This document shows, piece after piece, positions 12,251-22,559 of a stretch of DNA of 64,000 nt. This DNA comes from Eucommia ulmoides (taxonomy: Eukaryota; Streptophyta; Magnoliopsida; Garryales; Eucommiaceae). Numbering within the stretch: position 1 is the first letter of the stretch; each line of letters starts with the position of its first letter. The notes under the pieces are model-generated. The model made no database searches. It was not told the origin of the DNA and worked only from the letters and a program-made list of their open reading frames with translations. Position numbers and translations under genes: made by a program. The stretch is from assembly GCA_016647705.1 (NCBI GenBank), contig CM028330.1:28476649-28540648 (forward strand), read 5' to 3'.

Positions 12251-12268
12251 TCCCCGACAACGGCACCA
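12251..12268 (-). promoter_or_regulatory. Primer-binding site of R3
   Basis: Reverse complement TGGTGCCGTTGTCGGGGA, a slightly mutated tRNA-Asp-type PBS, 6 bp from the 5' LTR. Confidence 0.75.
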
Positions 12269-12274
12269 AAAACT

Positions 12275-13442
12275 TGGTAGCGGAATATTACGTCACTACT
12301 TTTACCGCAAGTGTACGAGTCAAGTTTTAGTGTAGTTGGAAGAGTAAGAGTTGTCGTATCCACAGGGATTGAATTAGATTGTCGCTAAGTATCACGATTT
12401 TCATAACCTAACTTTATCTAGGCGACTAAAATTTATGGTTTTTTATAATAATTATCAACTAGACTAAATTAATTATTAAACTATAATACTACTATGATGT
12501 TAATGGGAAAATATTGTCTAGGTATTAACTTTGTTCACTTAATCGTGTTCGATTCAATCTGGTTTACATTAACAACATTCATACTATCTGACAATCTAGG
12601 TATCAAAATCTCACTTACTACCTCTTCCAAGTGTAAAGTGAATGAATATGCGACTTCACGTCAATGCAGATGTCCTCGTCTAGCATCTATATGACACTGA
12701 TCACATGAATCTTGCCCCAACCTCACAGATTGCATACTTTCTAATTCTTTCCCGAGTCATTAGATCATCATGTTGTGTTTAAACCCTAGTCCGAATTCGG
12801 GGTTACCTCTTCTGAGTATTAAACCCTGTATTCTCAAACCAACTAATATATCATAAGAAACATATAATGGACTTAATAAAGCGGTAAACACAATTGAATA
12901 AAGATAAACAACCGTTAACAAAACATCGATTTATTCAAAGCACGTCTTATTGGATTTGTGATCTCTTCTTGGTTGATATGTCTTGGAGCTCCAAAACCAC
13001 TCCAAAAAATGTCCTAAGGTTGTTGGGGAAAGAGGTGATCAAGTAGGGGTCCAAAATATCTCAAAAATATCAAGAAATATCTCAGCCACCTGGTGCCGGA
13101 CCGCTGCAGCGGTGGGAAGTCAATAGGTTCACTAACTATTCATCACTGCAGCGATGAAGGCCACCGCTACACTGGTGGTCATTTTTTCGTAATTTTCTCA
13201 CCAAACTTTTATTAATGTGATTCAAAAACTTATGGAAGTCTAAGACAGAGATCTACAACTTCCATGTTTTGAGTTTTTCCAAAATCCAATTGTATCGTGT
13301 CCAAAATTGGTCTTGAAGTTACTGCACCTGAACTGATTTTGCACCTTTTTACCCATTTATTCAAAAACCTATAAAATAATACAAACACACAAATATTTGA
13401 ATTTAAAAGTACTTGATTTTTTGGTAAATAAACCACTCCTTA
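12275..13442 (-). repeat. 5' LTR of R3
   Basis: The left end is TGGTAGCGG beside the PBS and the right end abuts TSD TGCTC. It retains the conserved block (about 12590-12830) that the 3' LTR lost, and a CTGCAG-core palindrome near 13105. It lacks part of the leader between the block and the promoter region. Confidence 0.82.
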
Positions 13443-13447
13443 TGCTC

Positions 13448-13564
13448 TCACATTATTTGAAGACACTCGCCGGTCGTACATGCTACTAACTTATATGAAG
13501 AGAGTATAATGCGTGAGTTTAAAAAAAGAAACACATTTGATGCCCATTATGTCTAAGTAGGAGA
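13448..13564 (+). other. Possible copia 3' end before the putative LTR
   Basis: Resumes host sequence after R3. Ends in a purine run AAGTAGGAGA (13555-13564) next to TGTTGGATTATG, an arrangement typical of a copia polypurine tract and LTR start. Confidence 0.35.
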
Positions 13565-13954
13565 TGTTGGATTATGTTGTGGGTTGGTTTGACTTGTGGG
13601 GTGTCCACATGGGCCTTATGTTTCATGCATAGTGACCATGTGAATGAGTGCACTTCTTGATCTTAATGATCACGTCTATTCGGTAGACACTCATTTGAAC
13701 GGACACATCCTTGACATTGTCTCTATAAATATGTATTGATACCTCTAAGATTTTTATTCCTATCAGATTATAGAAAATTTGAGTGGCCTTGGTTAATAAG
13801 TGTGTGGATATTACCGAAAAATACTCTAGTTTTTTTTCTTACCGACAAGAAAAGAAACAAAGAACGAGTTGTAATTGAGTCTTCCGAATCCAAAATGTAT
13901 GCTTCTGTTTTAATGTTTCCTTATTTGTCTACATTCCATCAACCCTAATCTACA
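13565..13954 (+). repeat. Putative copia LTR
   Basis: Begins TGTTGGATTATG directly after a purine tract, contains CTATAAATAT at 13723-13732 as a TATA-like site, and may end at CTACA (13954). No second copy is in the window to prove the ends, so the right boundary is a guess. Confidence 0.4.
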
Positions 13955-14755
13955 AAGTAGAGAGATATGAAGGAGAGATTTGGTAAGAATAAATATGTTT
14001 GGAAATAGGGATTTGAAATTGGGCAACATTAGTGTTAATTAATCATCAGAACCTTTGCCTATGGCCAAATTGTGCAATAGTTTGACTGAAGTTGAGTGAA
14101 TCGGATTAAAATTCCATGGTGAGTTAGTGTACGCCACACGTTTCGAGCGAGAAGTGGTTCCATACAGTTTTGAAAATAAGTAATGGTTTAATGCGAAACT
14201 TGAAAAACAAATTCAATTGGTTAGGCGAAATTAATTCTAATTATGCATCACTGACCTTCTACCGATGGCAAATCTAAGAGAAACAGGCTCGATGCAGGTC
14301 AAGAAATGACGAGATCATTAGCCGTGAGAGAAGGGAGAAGAAGATGACATCCTTAGCTCAAACATCTCCGCCCAAATCGATATTATTTTCCCTAGCTTCA
14401 CTTATGGAGGATTTGCACCTTTCCTTGCTCTACTGCCTCAGTCTTCGCAGCCATCTTAGGTGTCCAATTTAGACAGTTGTAGTGGTGTCCCCAACAATTT
14501 GGTTCGCACCAGAGAGAAAGACGATGAGAGAACACTATGGGGGGGGGGTAAATGTATGTGAGAGGTGGAGATCTACTGTGCGAGTGGTGGCCAACGACGA
14601 TGGTTATGAAGCGATGAATAGAGCAACGGTGGCGGCGGCGAGAAAGAGGAGGTGGTGGTGGAGGAGAAGGAAATAGATATTGAGAGAGAGCCGGATGGAG
14701 TAATAGGGAGAAGAAATGAGGATGATATGGGAATGGGGTAGACGACAATGGTAGG
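13955..14755. other. Unassigned sequence left of R5
   Basis: No convincing gene. The part from about 14540 to 14755 is GA- and GGTGG-rich and reads CT-rich on the minus strand, like a plant 5' leader. Small open frames there are low-complexity. It continues as 19798 onward once R5 is removed. Confidence 0.4.
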
Positions 14756-14960
14756 GTTAGTGATAGGTGTGATCTACCTATATATTTCCAAACCGATTTT
14801 GTTAGTTTTAGAGTATTTTCTATAGCGTTTTAATTAGTTTTTATTCTTTTTGTATAAATCAGATGTGGGGAGTGAAAAGGTAGGAAAACGGAGCATAAAC
14901 GATCAGATCAAACCAAGAATGGTGGAAAAATAAGCACGGAGGCAAGATTCTGAAAAGAAG

Positions 14961-15175
14961 TCCACCGCCGCGGTATCATACTTCCCCCGCGGCGGTGAAA
15001 ATGCAGAGTGGGCCAATTCTTGGTGGACATCCACCGCCGAAGCAGTGAGATCCACCGCCACGGCGGTAAAACTGTAGGATGGTCCCTGAATCCACCGCTT
15101 TCTTCACCGCCTAAGTGATCACTTAACCGACATACTCCATTGCCGCAGCGGTGAATCCCACCGCCTCGGCGGTCA
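14961..15175 (+). repeat. Palindrome array, CGCG core (R5 5' LTR)
   Basis: Several CACCGC-NNNN-GCGGTG-like units. The strongest pair is CACCGCCGCGG (14963-14973) with its exact reverse complement CCGCGGCGGTG (14987-14997), an 11-bp arm hairpin with a 13-nt loop. Further units lie at about 15050-15065 and 15140-15173. Confidence 0.8.
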
Positions 15176-15681
15176 CCTTTGCACCAGATTAGATATTTTT
15201 TGAGATATTTTCCCTATTTAATTCCCTCTCCTCTCTTCTCCTTTAACGACCTCCGGCCATTAGATCCCTTAGAGCTTAGTTTAGAATAGAGAGAAAGTAT
15301 GGAGAGTGCTTAAACAATTCCGAAGGACAAGATTACCATGCGGAGAAGGAGAAGCGATCAGTGGACAGTTTTAGCGGCTAATCTTCGAATATCGACTAAG
15401 TTCATCCGTTTCTCCTTTTATTTCTTAACTTCAATAATCGTTTGAGAATTTTTAGCTCAGTTTTCAATGTATAAATGGTTACAACCACGAGATAAACGTA
15501 GATTATCTATGATAATTAATATTATTTATAAAAACGTAGTTTTGTTTGAGTTTTTGTTTCTTTAATGATTGTTCTTCGCTATTTTGATTGTGTTTGCCGT
15601 ATTATTTCTTTATTATGCGTAGATAGATATATTGAGAATTCGGGGTTTGATACTCAGAAGAGGTAACCCCGGATTTGGACT

Positions 15682-16078
15682 AGGGTAAATACAACGTGAC
15701 GATCCAATAACCCAAGAGGGAGTTGGATTGTGGGCAATCTATGACATTGGGGTAAGACTCACGTGACCTAGGGTCATTAAGATGTTGAGGGGGACTTTTT
15801 CATTGACACGAAGTCGCGTATTCCCTCGTCTTACACTCGGGAGAGGTGGTGGGGGAGTTTACGAACTGAGATTGTCAATAGGGTAAACTCAACACGACGA
15901 TCCAATAACTCGGGAGAGAGTTGTATTGTGTGCAATCAATAACGTTGGGGTGAGACTCAAGGGACCTAGGGTTGTTAAGACGTTGAGGGGGACTTCTTCA
16001 TTGACACGAAGTCACATATTCCCTCGTGTTACACTAGGGAGAGGTGGCGGGGAGTTTACAAACTGAGATTGTTGAATA
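15682..16078 (+). repeat. Tandem 198-bp duplication inside LTR
   Basis: Two head-to-tail copies of the conserved LTR block, each running from GGGTAAA through GACTCA, GACCTAGGGT and GAGGTGG to GAGATTGT. The same 198-bp spacing occurs in the R5 3' LTR (19084/19282), solo LTR R9 (31301/31499) and R10 5' LTR (58171/58369). Confidence 0.85.
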
Positions 16079-16414
16079 GGTCGAACACTATTATTGTAAA
16101 CTAAATGAAATCAAACGCATTTAAATAAATAAAGTTAATCCCTAGATAATCCATCCCCTAACTATCTCATATTTGTATAATTAATATATATTAAATTAGG
16201 TTATATTAATATTAGTATTAATTAATTAAATTACATTTTTTATTGCCTAGATAAAATTAGGTCATGACAATTACGATACTTGATAATAACGACAACCAAT
16301 CCCTGTGGATACGATACCTGATCTATAAGATCACATTATACTAAAACTTTGACCTCGTACACTTGCGAGTAGTCAATACGCGAGCGTGTAACAAACGCTC
16401 GTCGTACAAATATT

Positions 16415-16432
16415 TGGCGTCGTTGCTGGGGA
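16415..16432 (+). promoter_or_regulatory. Primer-binding site of R5
   Basis: TGGCGTCGTTGCTGGGGA, tRNA-Asp type with mutations, 6 bp after the LTR. Confidence 0.8.
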
Positions 16433-16459
16433 TTGTGTTTGTCGTTTATTATTGATATT

Positions 16460-16543
16460 GTGAGTAAACGACCCGATTTTACTTTAGGCATTTCTTTTGT
16501 ATATGATTTTTGTTTTGTAGCTTTGTTTTTATTTCTTATGCAG
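16460..16543 (+). other. Intron-like segment in the R5 leader
   Basis: GTGAGTAAAC at the left matches a plant 5' splice site; the right side is T-rich and ends TTCTTATGCAG before GGTACTT. Its 84 nt is near the lower size limit for plant introns. Equivalent signals sit at the same place in R2, R10 and, with a damaged donor, R13. Splicing is inferred. Confidence 0.4.
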
Positions 16544-16554
16544 GGTACTTGGCG

Positions 16555-16632
16555 ATGTTAGATCGACAGGTATTGATGCATTCATTTCAATGGGATTCTG
16601 AGTCGTTTATAGTGCTGGCGCCACACACATAA
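16555..16632 (+). pseudogene. Vestigial start of the Gag-like ORF (R5)
   Basis: ATG followed by LDRQVLMHSFQWDSESF, the same beginning as in R10 (MLDRQVLL). The frame closes with TAA within about 26 codons, and the sequence jumps to the ORF-end hairpin at 16738. Nearly all of the ORF is deleted in R5. Confidence 0.6.
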
Positions 16633-16737
16633 GTCGGTGAGGTATGTCGTTGAAAGATCGAGCCATCCAGTGTAATATCTCGCCAAGCTTGAGGGCATTC
16701 TGAACATGTCAGGCCGAGGATATTAAACCACGTGCTT

Positions 16738-18162
16738 CTTGGTAGGCAACCCAAGTAAAAAATAAATTAAATCTGTCACGCCCGAATTTATTCGGAGGCG
16801 AGATTCTCTTACCTCCTAGGTACGTGTTCTAAACCCCCTTCATTAGCATGCTTTAATTTCCTATATATTGAGATGGATAATTAGGCCGTTGAGAACACTG
16901 TCCGTTTTAAGTTCAGAAGTGATGTGTAATATTTAGTATTGTTAGTTTATGTTGTTTTGTTTTTACCGTATTGCATGTTTGTTTAGGTTAGTTTGTGTTT
17001 GTTAGTTGTTGTTGTGTGCATGCTGAGTTTTGTGTTCATTTGGGTCGTTACCCGATAATAATATTACCCCTTGGTTGTTTTCGAAGTCAAGGGTAATACC
17101 CATGCATGTGTGTTCTGTGTACTTGACAATACGTTTTGGTGAAAATTATTGTAGATCTTAATTTGCACGAGCAAACAGACTCAATGTATATCTATTTAAT
17201 TGATTTGAGGACAATTATCGATTAGCCAAACTCATGAAAAATTAAGGATTCTAGAACCTGATTGAGGGGAAGCTTGACGCAAAATCCTAGGCAAGGTAAT
17301 TTAGGAGACGTGATTTAGCCAGTTGATCGTTTTCCAAACCTATATCGTTGAATTAAAGGCACATTTGAGTGAATTAAGATAGTATTTGCAAATGCTACTT
17401 GATGTGAGCGGTTGAGTTTAGGGAAAAATTCGGATTGGTTCGGTATTCAAGTATTCACTTATTGTTTTTCGTTCATATTTCACACACCCCTCAATTTATA
17501 CAAATCAAATAAGTTTGAGGGTGTGTTGTTTGAAAAAATAAAATAAAATTATTTACGTTTCTTTTGACAAGTGAGTACGTCGGTCTAAAATGATTGTTCG
17601 AAATTGTTTCCAATTTTTTTATGGGGGTTCAAGAGTGAATGTGCTAAGTGTTGAGCCTTGGGTAACGTTAAGTTAACAACGTTAACCGATTTTCTATTCC
17701 GAAATACCCTTGGCCAAATATACCAAAAATAGACCAAGTCCTTTTGATCTTTATGAACTTCCAAACCTACATTAGTGGAGAGTGGACCCTAATCAAGCAT
17801 ATGGAAATCCTAATCCTACACGGTCTATGTTATGAGTTTTGTTGGTGGATAATCCAATCCGGTCATTGTATGGTTATATTATTGAGTCTCGCACTAACAC
17901 GTTAACAGGATCAAGAATGGCGTTCACCATTATTGCATGTCAAAATTCTAGAACAACACATGATGTGTTTTACTGCCTGAACTCGATATGACTAGCGGTT
18001 GTCGAGGGAAAAATGAATAGGTCATTAGAAGAAGTCAAAACTCGCATGTCGTTATGTTTAGATTGTTTTTAGGTTGTTTGTTATTTAATTTAGTTGTGTT
18101 TTTTTATTTTTCGTGTGTGTGTTTTGCTCGAGGACTAGCAAAATTTCAAGTTTGGGGGTATT
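16738..18162 (+). other. R5 3' spacer and polypurine tract
   Basis: Non-coding. Starts with CTTGGT/CCCAAG (one mismatch) and carries the shared spacer blocks. An internal purine tract AAGTTTGAGGGTGTG (17511-17525) faces a C-rich arm CACACACCCC (17481-17490). It ends in the LTR-proximal tract AAGTTTGGGGGTATT (18148-18162). Confidence 0.8.
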
Positions 18163-19792
18163 TGATAGATGTGATCTACCTATATATTTCCAAATCGGTT
18201 TTGTTAGTTTTAGAGTATTTTTTATAGTGTTTTTATTCTTTTTGTATAAATCAGGTGTGTGGGGGTGAAAAGGTAGGAAAACGGAGCATAAACGATTAGA
18301 TCGAACCAAGAATGGTTTAAGAATGGTGGAAAAACAAGCACGGAGGCAACATTCTGAAAAGAACCCCACCGTCGCGGCGTTAGACCTCTACCTCGGCGAT
18401 AAAATGCAAAGTGGGCCAATTCTTGCTGGACATCCACCGCCGCGGTAGTGAAACTGCAGGGATGGTCCCTGAATCCACCACTTTCTTCACTGCCTAGGCG
18501 ATCACTTAACCAACATACTCCATCGCCGCAGCGGTGAATCCCATCGTCGCGACGGTCACCTCTGTAGCAAATTAGATATTTTTGGAGGTATTTTCTCTAT
18601 TTAATCCTCTCTCATCTCCTTTACTTTAAGGACCTCGGGCCATTAGAGCCCTTAGGGCTTAATTTAGAATAGAGAGAGAGTGTGGGGAATGCTCAAACAA
18701 TTCCAAAGGAGAAGATTACCACATGGACAAGGAGAAGCGATTGGTGGGCGATTTTAGTGGCTAATCTTTGGATATTGGCTAAGTTCATCCGTTTCTCCTT
18801 TTATTTCTTAACTTTAGTAATTGTTTAAGTATGTTTAGCTCAGTTTTCAATGTATAAATGGTTATGACCTTGAGTTAAACGTGGATTATCTTGGGATTAA
18901 TATTATTTATAAAAACGTAGTTTTGTTTGAGTTTTTGTTTCTTTAATAATCCTTCTTCGCTATTTTGATTGTGTTTGCCATATTGTTTGTTTATTATGCT
19001 TAGATAGGTATATTGAGAATTCGGGGTTTGACACTCGGAAGAGGTAACCCCGGATTCAGACTAGGGTGTAAACACAACGCGACGATCCAATAATTCGGGA
19101 GAGAGTTGGATTGTGTGCAATCGATGACGTTGGGGCAATACGCACGTGACCTAGGGTCGTTAAGATGTTGAGGGGGACTTCTTCGTTGACACGAAGTCAC
19201 ATATTCCGTCGTCTTACACTTAGGAAAGTTGGCGCGGGAGTTGACGAACTGAGATTGTTGATAGGGTAAACATAATGCGATGATCCAATAACCCGAGAGT
19301 GAGTTGGATTGTATGCAATCAATGATATTGGGACGAGACTCACGTGACCCAGGGTCGTTAAGACGTTGAATGGGACTTCTTCGTTGACACAAAGTCGCAT
19401 ATTCCCTCGTCTTGCACTCGGGAGAGGTGGTGGGGGAGTTTACGAACTGAGATTGTCGAATAGGTCGAACACCATTATTGTAAACTAAATGAAATCAAAC
19501 GCATTTAAATAAATAAAGTTAATCACTAGATAATCCGTCTCCTAAATATCTCGTATTAGTATAATTAGTATAGATTAAATTATGTTATATTAGTATTTGT
19601 ATTAATTAATTTAAAATCCTTCTTTTTAGCTTAGATAAAGTTAGGTCATGACAATTACGATACGCTATAATAACGACAACCAATCCCTGTAGATACGATA
19701 CCCGATCTTAAAGATCAAATTATACTAAAACTTTGATCTCGTATACTTGTAAGCAGTCAATATGCGAGCGTGTAACAGACGCTCGTCATACA
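18163..19792 (+). repeat. 3' LTR of R5
   Basis: 1630 bp, TGATAGATGTGATCTACC to CGTCATACA followed by TSD GTTAG. Palindromes at about 18367-18560 are more decayed than in the 5' LTR. Carries the same 198-bp duplication (19084/19282). Confidence 0.92.
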
Positions 19793-19797
19793 GTTAG

Positions 19798-20510
19798 ACT
19801 ATTCGTGGGAGAAAAAATGATGTTGAGGGTTAATTTTATTAGAGCGAGAAGATTAGAGAAAAGGGAAAATCTCAATTAATGTGGTTATTTTGAAAATTTT
19901 GTCTTCCACTTTTAAATATTATAATAAGATAAGACACACACACACATAAGGGCAAAATACATTTTAAATTCTCTAACTATTGGCACATTTCTATGTAACC
20001 CTCTTAAGTTTATTCGTTTCAATTTAAACCTTCTAAATATAAAGTTGGTTTTGAAAGATCATTCTGTTAGATTTTTCATCCAAACTAACAGAATCAAGGA
20101 GTAAAATTGTTATCTTCTATTTTTTATACAATTTTTTTTTCTTCTTTTATCTTCCTCCTTCTTTATCTTCACCGAAGAGCGCACTCTCTCTCTCTCTCCT
20201 CTTTTTGCTGAACCTTTCTCTTTCTTTCTCTCTCTTCACCACATTCTTCCACCATTACCATCGACTTCGCCGCCACTGTTCACCCTATGTAACAGAGGGT
20301 GCACACAAGTATTTGGTGACTTTACAAAAAGTAGAAGAAAATTGTGAATTGAATAATTAAAAAGTCAATTGGAGAACTAAAAATTAATATTTCTATGGAA
20401 AAAAAACCAAAAAAAACCAACCGCAAACATGGTTAATTCTTGAAAATAATATAATATACATATATGGAATTAGAATAGTAGTTATTCAATTAGGGAAAAC
20501 AATTTGTTAC
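19798..20510. other. Flank of R5; probable intron or 5' region of the broken host gene
   Basis: AT-rich, with CT-rich stretches at about 20155-20245. The stretch near 19950-20115 (GGGCAAAATACATTTTAAA, then blocks around AACAGAATCAAGG) looks like a dispersed plant repeat, but I cannot define its ends. No further exon of the 20511-20687 gene is recognisable here on the minus strand. Confidence 0.4.
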
Positions 20511-20687
20511 CTCACATCCGATTGAGTTTCTGATGAGCTGCTGTAAATAATCAATCACGTCCTTCCTCTTCTCCTTAGAATCCAATGTTGGGTGAATACA
20601 ATTAAGAAATTCTACCATCGCTTCCTCAGCTAAAACCCAAGATTCACCACTCATTGACCGCGGATCAGGGTTCGGAGATGAACCCAA
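20511..20687 (-). pseudogene. First exon of a plant nucleotidyltransferase-like (PAP/OAS1 superfamily) gene
   Basis: ATG at 20687 opens 59 codons with SGESWVLAEEAMVEFLNCI, HPTLDSKEKRKDVIDYLQQ and LIRNSIGCE. These resemble the N-terminus of plant PAP/25A-associated nucleotidyltransferase proteins, where the usual text is a tryptophan/AEE segment, a PT-x-S-x-x-RR segment and LIR-x-x-x-GCEV before the catalytic domain. The frame meets a consensus 5' splice site (GAG then GTAACA; GT at 20509-20510) exactly after GCE, where I expect an intron. The following exons with the GS-x-x-LxTYLPDGDIDL region are not visible, R5 lies downstream, and a copia LTR begins 87 bp upstream of the ATG. Probably a dead gene fragment. 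Confidence 0.5.
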
Positions 20688-20773
20688 TTTTGTCTATGAC
20701 AACAAATAATCCCCCATTATAAAACCGTTTTCCTTCCCGCAACAGAACTCGATATCACCCAAGGAATCACTAT

Positions 20774-20947
20774 TGTTAATGTTAATGTAATATATGGACT
20801 CAGCCTATTAGGTCAAAACCCTAATCCTAAGGTTTCCTTGGTTCCCTATAAATATTCCTATTATATATCTTTGTAATGTACATTCTTTTCCTAAACATCA
20901 ATACAATTGTTTCATGTTCACCATTCCACTTCTCAATTATTCTAACA
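20774..20947 (+). repeat. Short copia 5' LTR
   Basis: 174 bp, TGTTAATGTTAATG to TTCTAACA, with CTATAAATATT as TATA box (about 20848) and a PBS-like sequence immediately after. A matching 3' LTR is not in the window. Confidence 0.55.
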
Positions 20948-20960
20948 TGATATTAAGGGA
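20948..20960 (+). promoter_or_regulatory. Copia primer-binding site (tRNA-iMet type, mutated)
   Basis: TGATATTAAGGGA resembles the usual copia PBS TGGTATCAGAGC, placed directly after the short LTR. Confidence 0.5.
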
Positions 20961-21162
20961 CAATGTTCCTTGACCCTGTTCCTATTAAAATTTTCAAAAC
21001 CCTAATCCTGGCAAAGTCTTTTGCCTCTACTTTTCTCCTGTAGTATTCATAACTTCAACGGCCTCACCACTACTCCGATATCAACTATTATCACACCACA
21101 ACCTTCGTCTTGAAGAGACGAGCACAACGCCATCAAAACCACTGCCACCGAAGTTACCACGC

Positions 21163-21740
21163 TGTTATGTCTAGCTCAAGCTGTCCCTAAATATCCAAAA
21201 GTGTATTGCCTTAAGGATCTAGAATTTTCTAGACCATACAAGTATATATTGGAAGAATCCGGAATAATTTGGAGAACGCTGGAACTTGCAAGAAAGAGAT
21301 AAACAATTTCGAAAGACTCTAGAGTTTTCTAGAAATATGTTGACATAACTAGACTTTTCTAGAATGTTCTAGAGTCTTATGGAATGTTGTAAATACAAGT
21401 AGAGTTGTGTAGAGAACTCAAGAATGTTTTAGACACATTATAGGATCATAATAAGTGGCACAATCATAACCGTTAGTGTACTTGGTGCCACACTATAAAT
21501 AGGCCTCCTGACCTTCATTTGTAAGCATCCTTGGGAAGTCTACCCTAAAAGCAATACAAGCATTATTTCAAACTCTCTTGTGTTCTAGCTTTGCTCTTGT
21601 GTCCTCTAAAATCTCTAAGTCACTTTCTAGTCTCTTTGGAGTATTGATTTTAGGTTCAAAAGGCAGGCTTAGTACAACGGACCGTGCTAAGTGCCGCACG
21701 ATTTCTAGATAAAGTGCTAGGGTTGTGATAACGCGCCCTT
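21163..21740 (+). repeat. LTR-like promoter segment inserted in copia (ends uncertain)
   Basis: A segment with promoter character inside the 5' part of the copia fragment: a cluster of TTCTAGAA-type motifs (21224-21373), TATA box CTATAAATAG (21493-21502), then a leader-like TTTCAAACTCTCTTGTGTTC. It may be a solo LTR; TGTTATGTC at 21163 is a possible start. I could not find a convincing target duplication, so both ends are approximate. Confidence 0.4.
21224..21373 (+). promoter_or_regulatory. Cluster of heat-shock-element-like motifs
   Basis: At least three good matches to alternating nGAAn/nTTCn units: AGAATTTTCTAGA (about 21231-21243), TTTTCTAGAAA (about 21326-21336), and the three-to-four-unit TTCTAGAATGTTCTAGAG (about 21357-21374). 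They lie 120-270 bp upstream of the TATA box, as in heat-responsive copia LTRs such as ONSEN. Confidence 0.5.
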
Positions 21741-22559
21741 ATGCGTCACCAAACCAAAACAGTAACAATACTATAAACCTTCATTGATTTTGGGATCTAT
21801 TGCAACAACTAGTGCTCAAATTCCATCAACCACCACACCATATAAGAACGGTCTTGACGAGACGATTCTAAAGACATCATAATCGATATCAAAATGCGCT
21901 TCATACGCCCTTACGCACCACCGAAAGAGGGTTGCTCTATTGTGATTTTGGCCACGCACTCCATTGTTGTGCCCTTTACCACCTCAGCTGTTAACTCGCT
22001 ACCATATCAGCGCCACATAGGCGCCCTATTAGCAGTCAATACCCAGTCAACCCTAGCTGCTGCCACGTTAACTACCACGTCAACTACCATATCAACCGCC
22101 ACATCAACTACCATGACAGCATTACTTGGGTTATTCTATCACCACGTCATTACCACTTGGCTACCACATCATCGTTGATCATTGCCACTTCAGTTTTAAC
22201 TTCCACCCTAGTCTCTGTGTTAGTTCTAGTTAACCATTTGTGGGACCAATTCACTATTGGACACTTTTTGTAGTCGGTTCACCAATTTTTTGACTTGATC
22301 TTGAAGTTTTAATACCGGTTCTTGGCTGAATTTGGAAATCAAAATCCATCTATGGCCTCTATTTAATTAAATTCCGATCTTACAGTATAGTTCTCTTTAT
22401 ACTATTGATTCGGTTCATCATGGAGATCTAATTGATTTTGGAGTTCATCAATTGGTTCTTCACGATTATAGATTGGATCCTGGATAATTTCAGCGTTCTG
22501 AATCCATCCATGGCCTCAGTTTCTCTAGATTCATATCATACAATATACTTGATTGTATA
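21741..22559 (+). other. Degenerate copia leader/gag region with two internal repeats
   Basis: No intact gag. At about 22065-22120 four 12-bp units of the type AACTACCACGTC follow each other. At 22345-22420 and 22505-22585 two imperfect copies of an 80-bp stretch (AATCCATC, ATGGCCTC, CCGGTTCA-like blocks) are about 160 bp apart. Otherwise featureless. Confidence 0.5.

Larger units (their letters stand above)
7413..13442 (-). mobile_element. Complete non-autonomous LTR element R3 (minus strand), TSD TGCTC
   Basis: Both ends are defined by a 5-bp target duplication TGCTC at 7408-7412 and 13443-13447. On the minus strand the order is 5' LTR (13442-12275), PBS (12268-12251), Gag-like ORF (12136-9797), CTTGGG hairpin, about 1.5 kb of non-coding spacer, polypurine tract (about 8210-8195) and a shortened 3' LTR (8194-7413). 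No pol is present. The ORF is split by plus-strand solo LTR R4. The outermost bases of the 5' LTR are mutated: TAAGGAGTGG in place of TGATGAGTGG. Confidence 0.88.
14761..16408 (+). repeat. 5' LTR of R5
   Basis: 1648 bp, TGATAGGTGTGATCTACC to CGTCGTACA. Palindrome array with CCGCGG cores at about 14961-15175. The conserved block is duplicated with a 198-bp period: GATCCAATAA at 15701 and 15899. A CT-rich stretch near 15220-15245 follows a weak TATTTAA promoter candidate. Confidence 0.92.
14761..19792 (+). mobile_element. Complete non-coding LTR element R5, TSD GTTAG
   Basis: Perfect 5-bp target duplication GTTAG at 14756-14760 and 19793-19797. Layout: 5' LTR 14761-16408, PBS 16415-16432, intron-like leader 16460-16543, a vestigial ORF start at 16555, hairpin 16738-16755, spacer, polypurine tract 18148-18162, 3' LTR 18163-19792. 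The 1.75-kb interior has no protein domain, so mobilisation would need proteins from a relative. The two LTRs differ visibly, mostly by C/T and G/A changes, so the insertion is not recent. Confidence 0.92.

Noticed and set aside
14398..14748. 116-codon minus-strand frame with a proline run, ending MAAKTEAVEQGKVQ
   Set aside because: Low-complexity from CT/GA-rich sequence. No recognisable domain, splice context or conservation visible.
18085..18437. Small frames at the R5 3' LTR start
   Set aside because: They span the polypurine tract and LTR promoter region on the opposite strand; non-coding context explains them.
19940..20120. MITE or other DNA transposon in the R5 flank
   Set aside because: The wording resembles a dispersed plant repeat, but I could not find terminal inverted repeats with a target duplication.
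21894..22178. 94-codon Thr-rich frame as a gene
   Set aside because: Built from 12-bp tandem units inside a degenerate copia leader.
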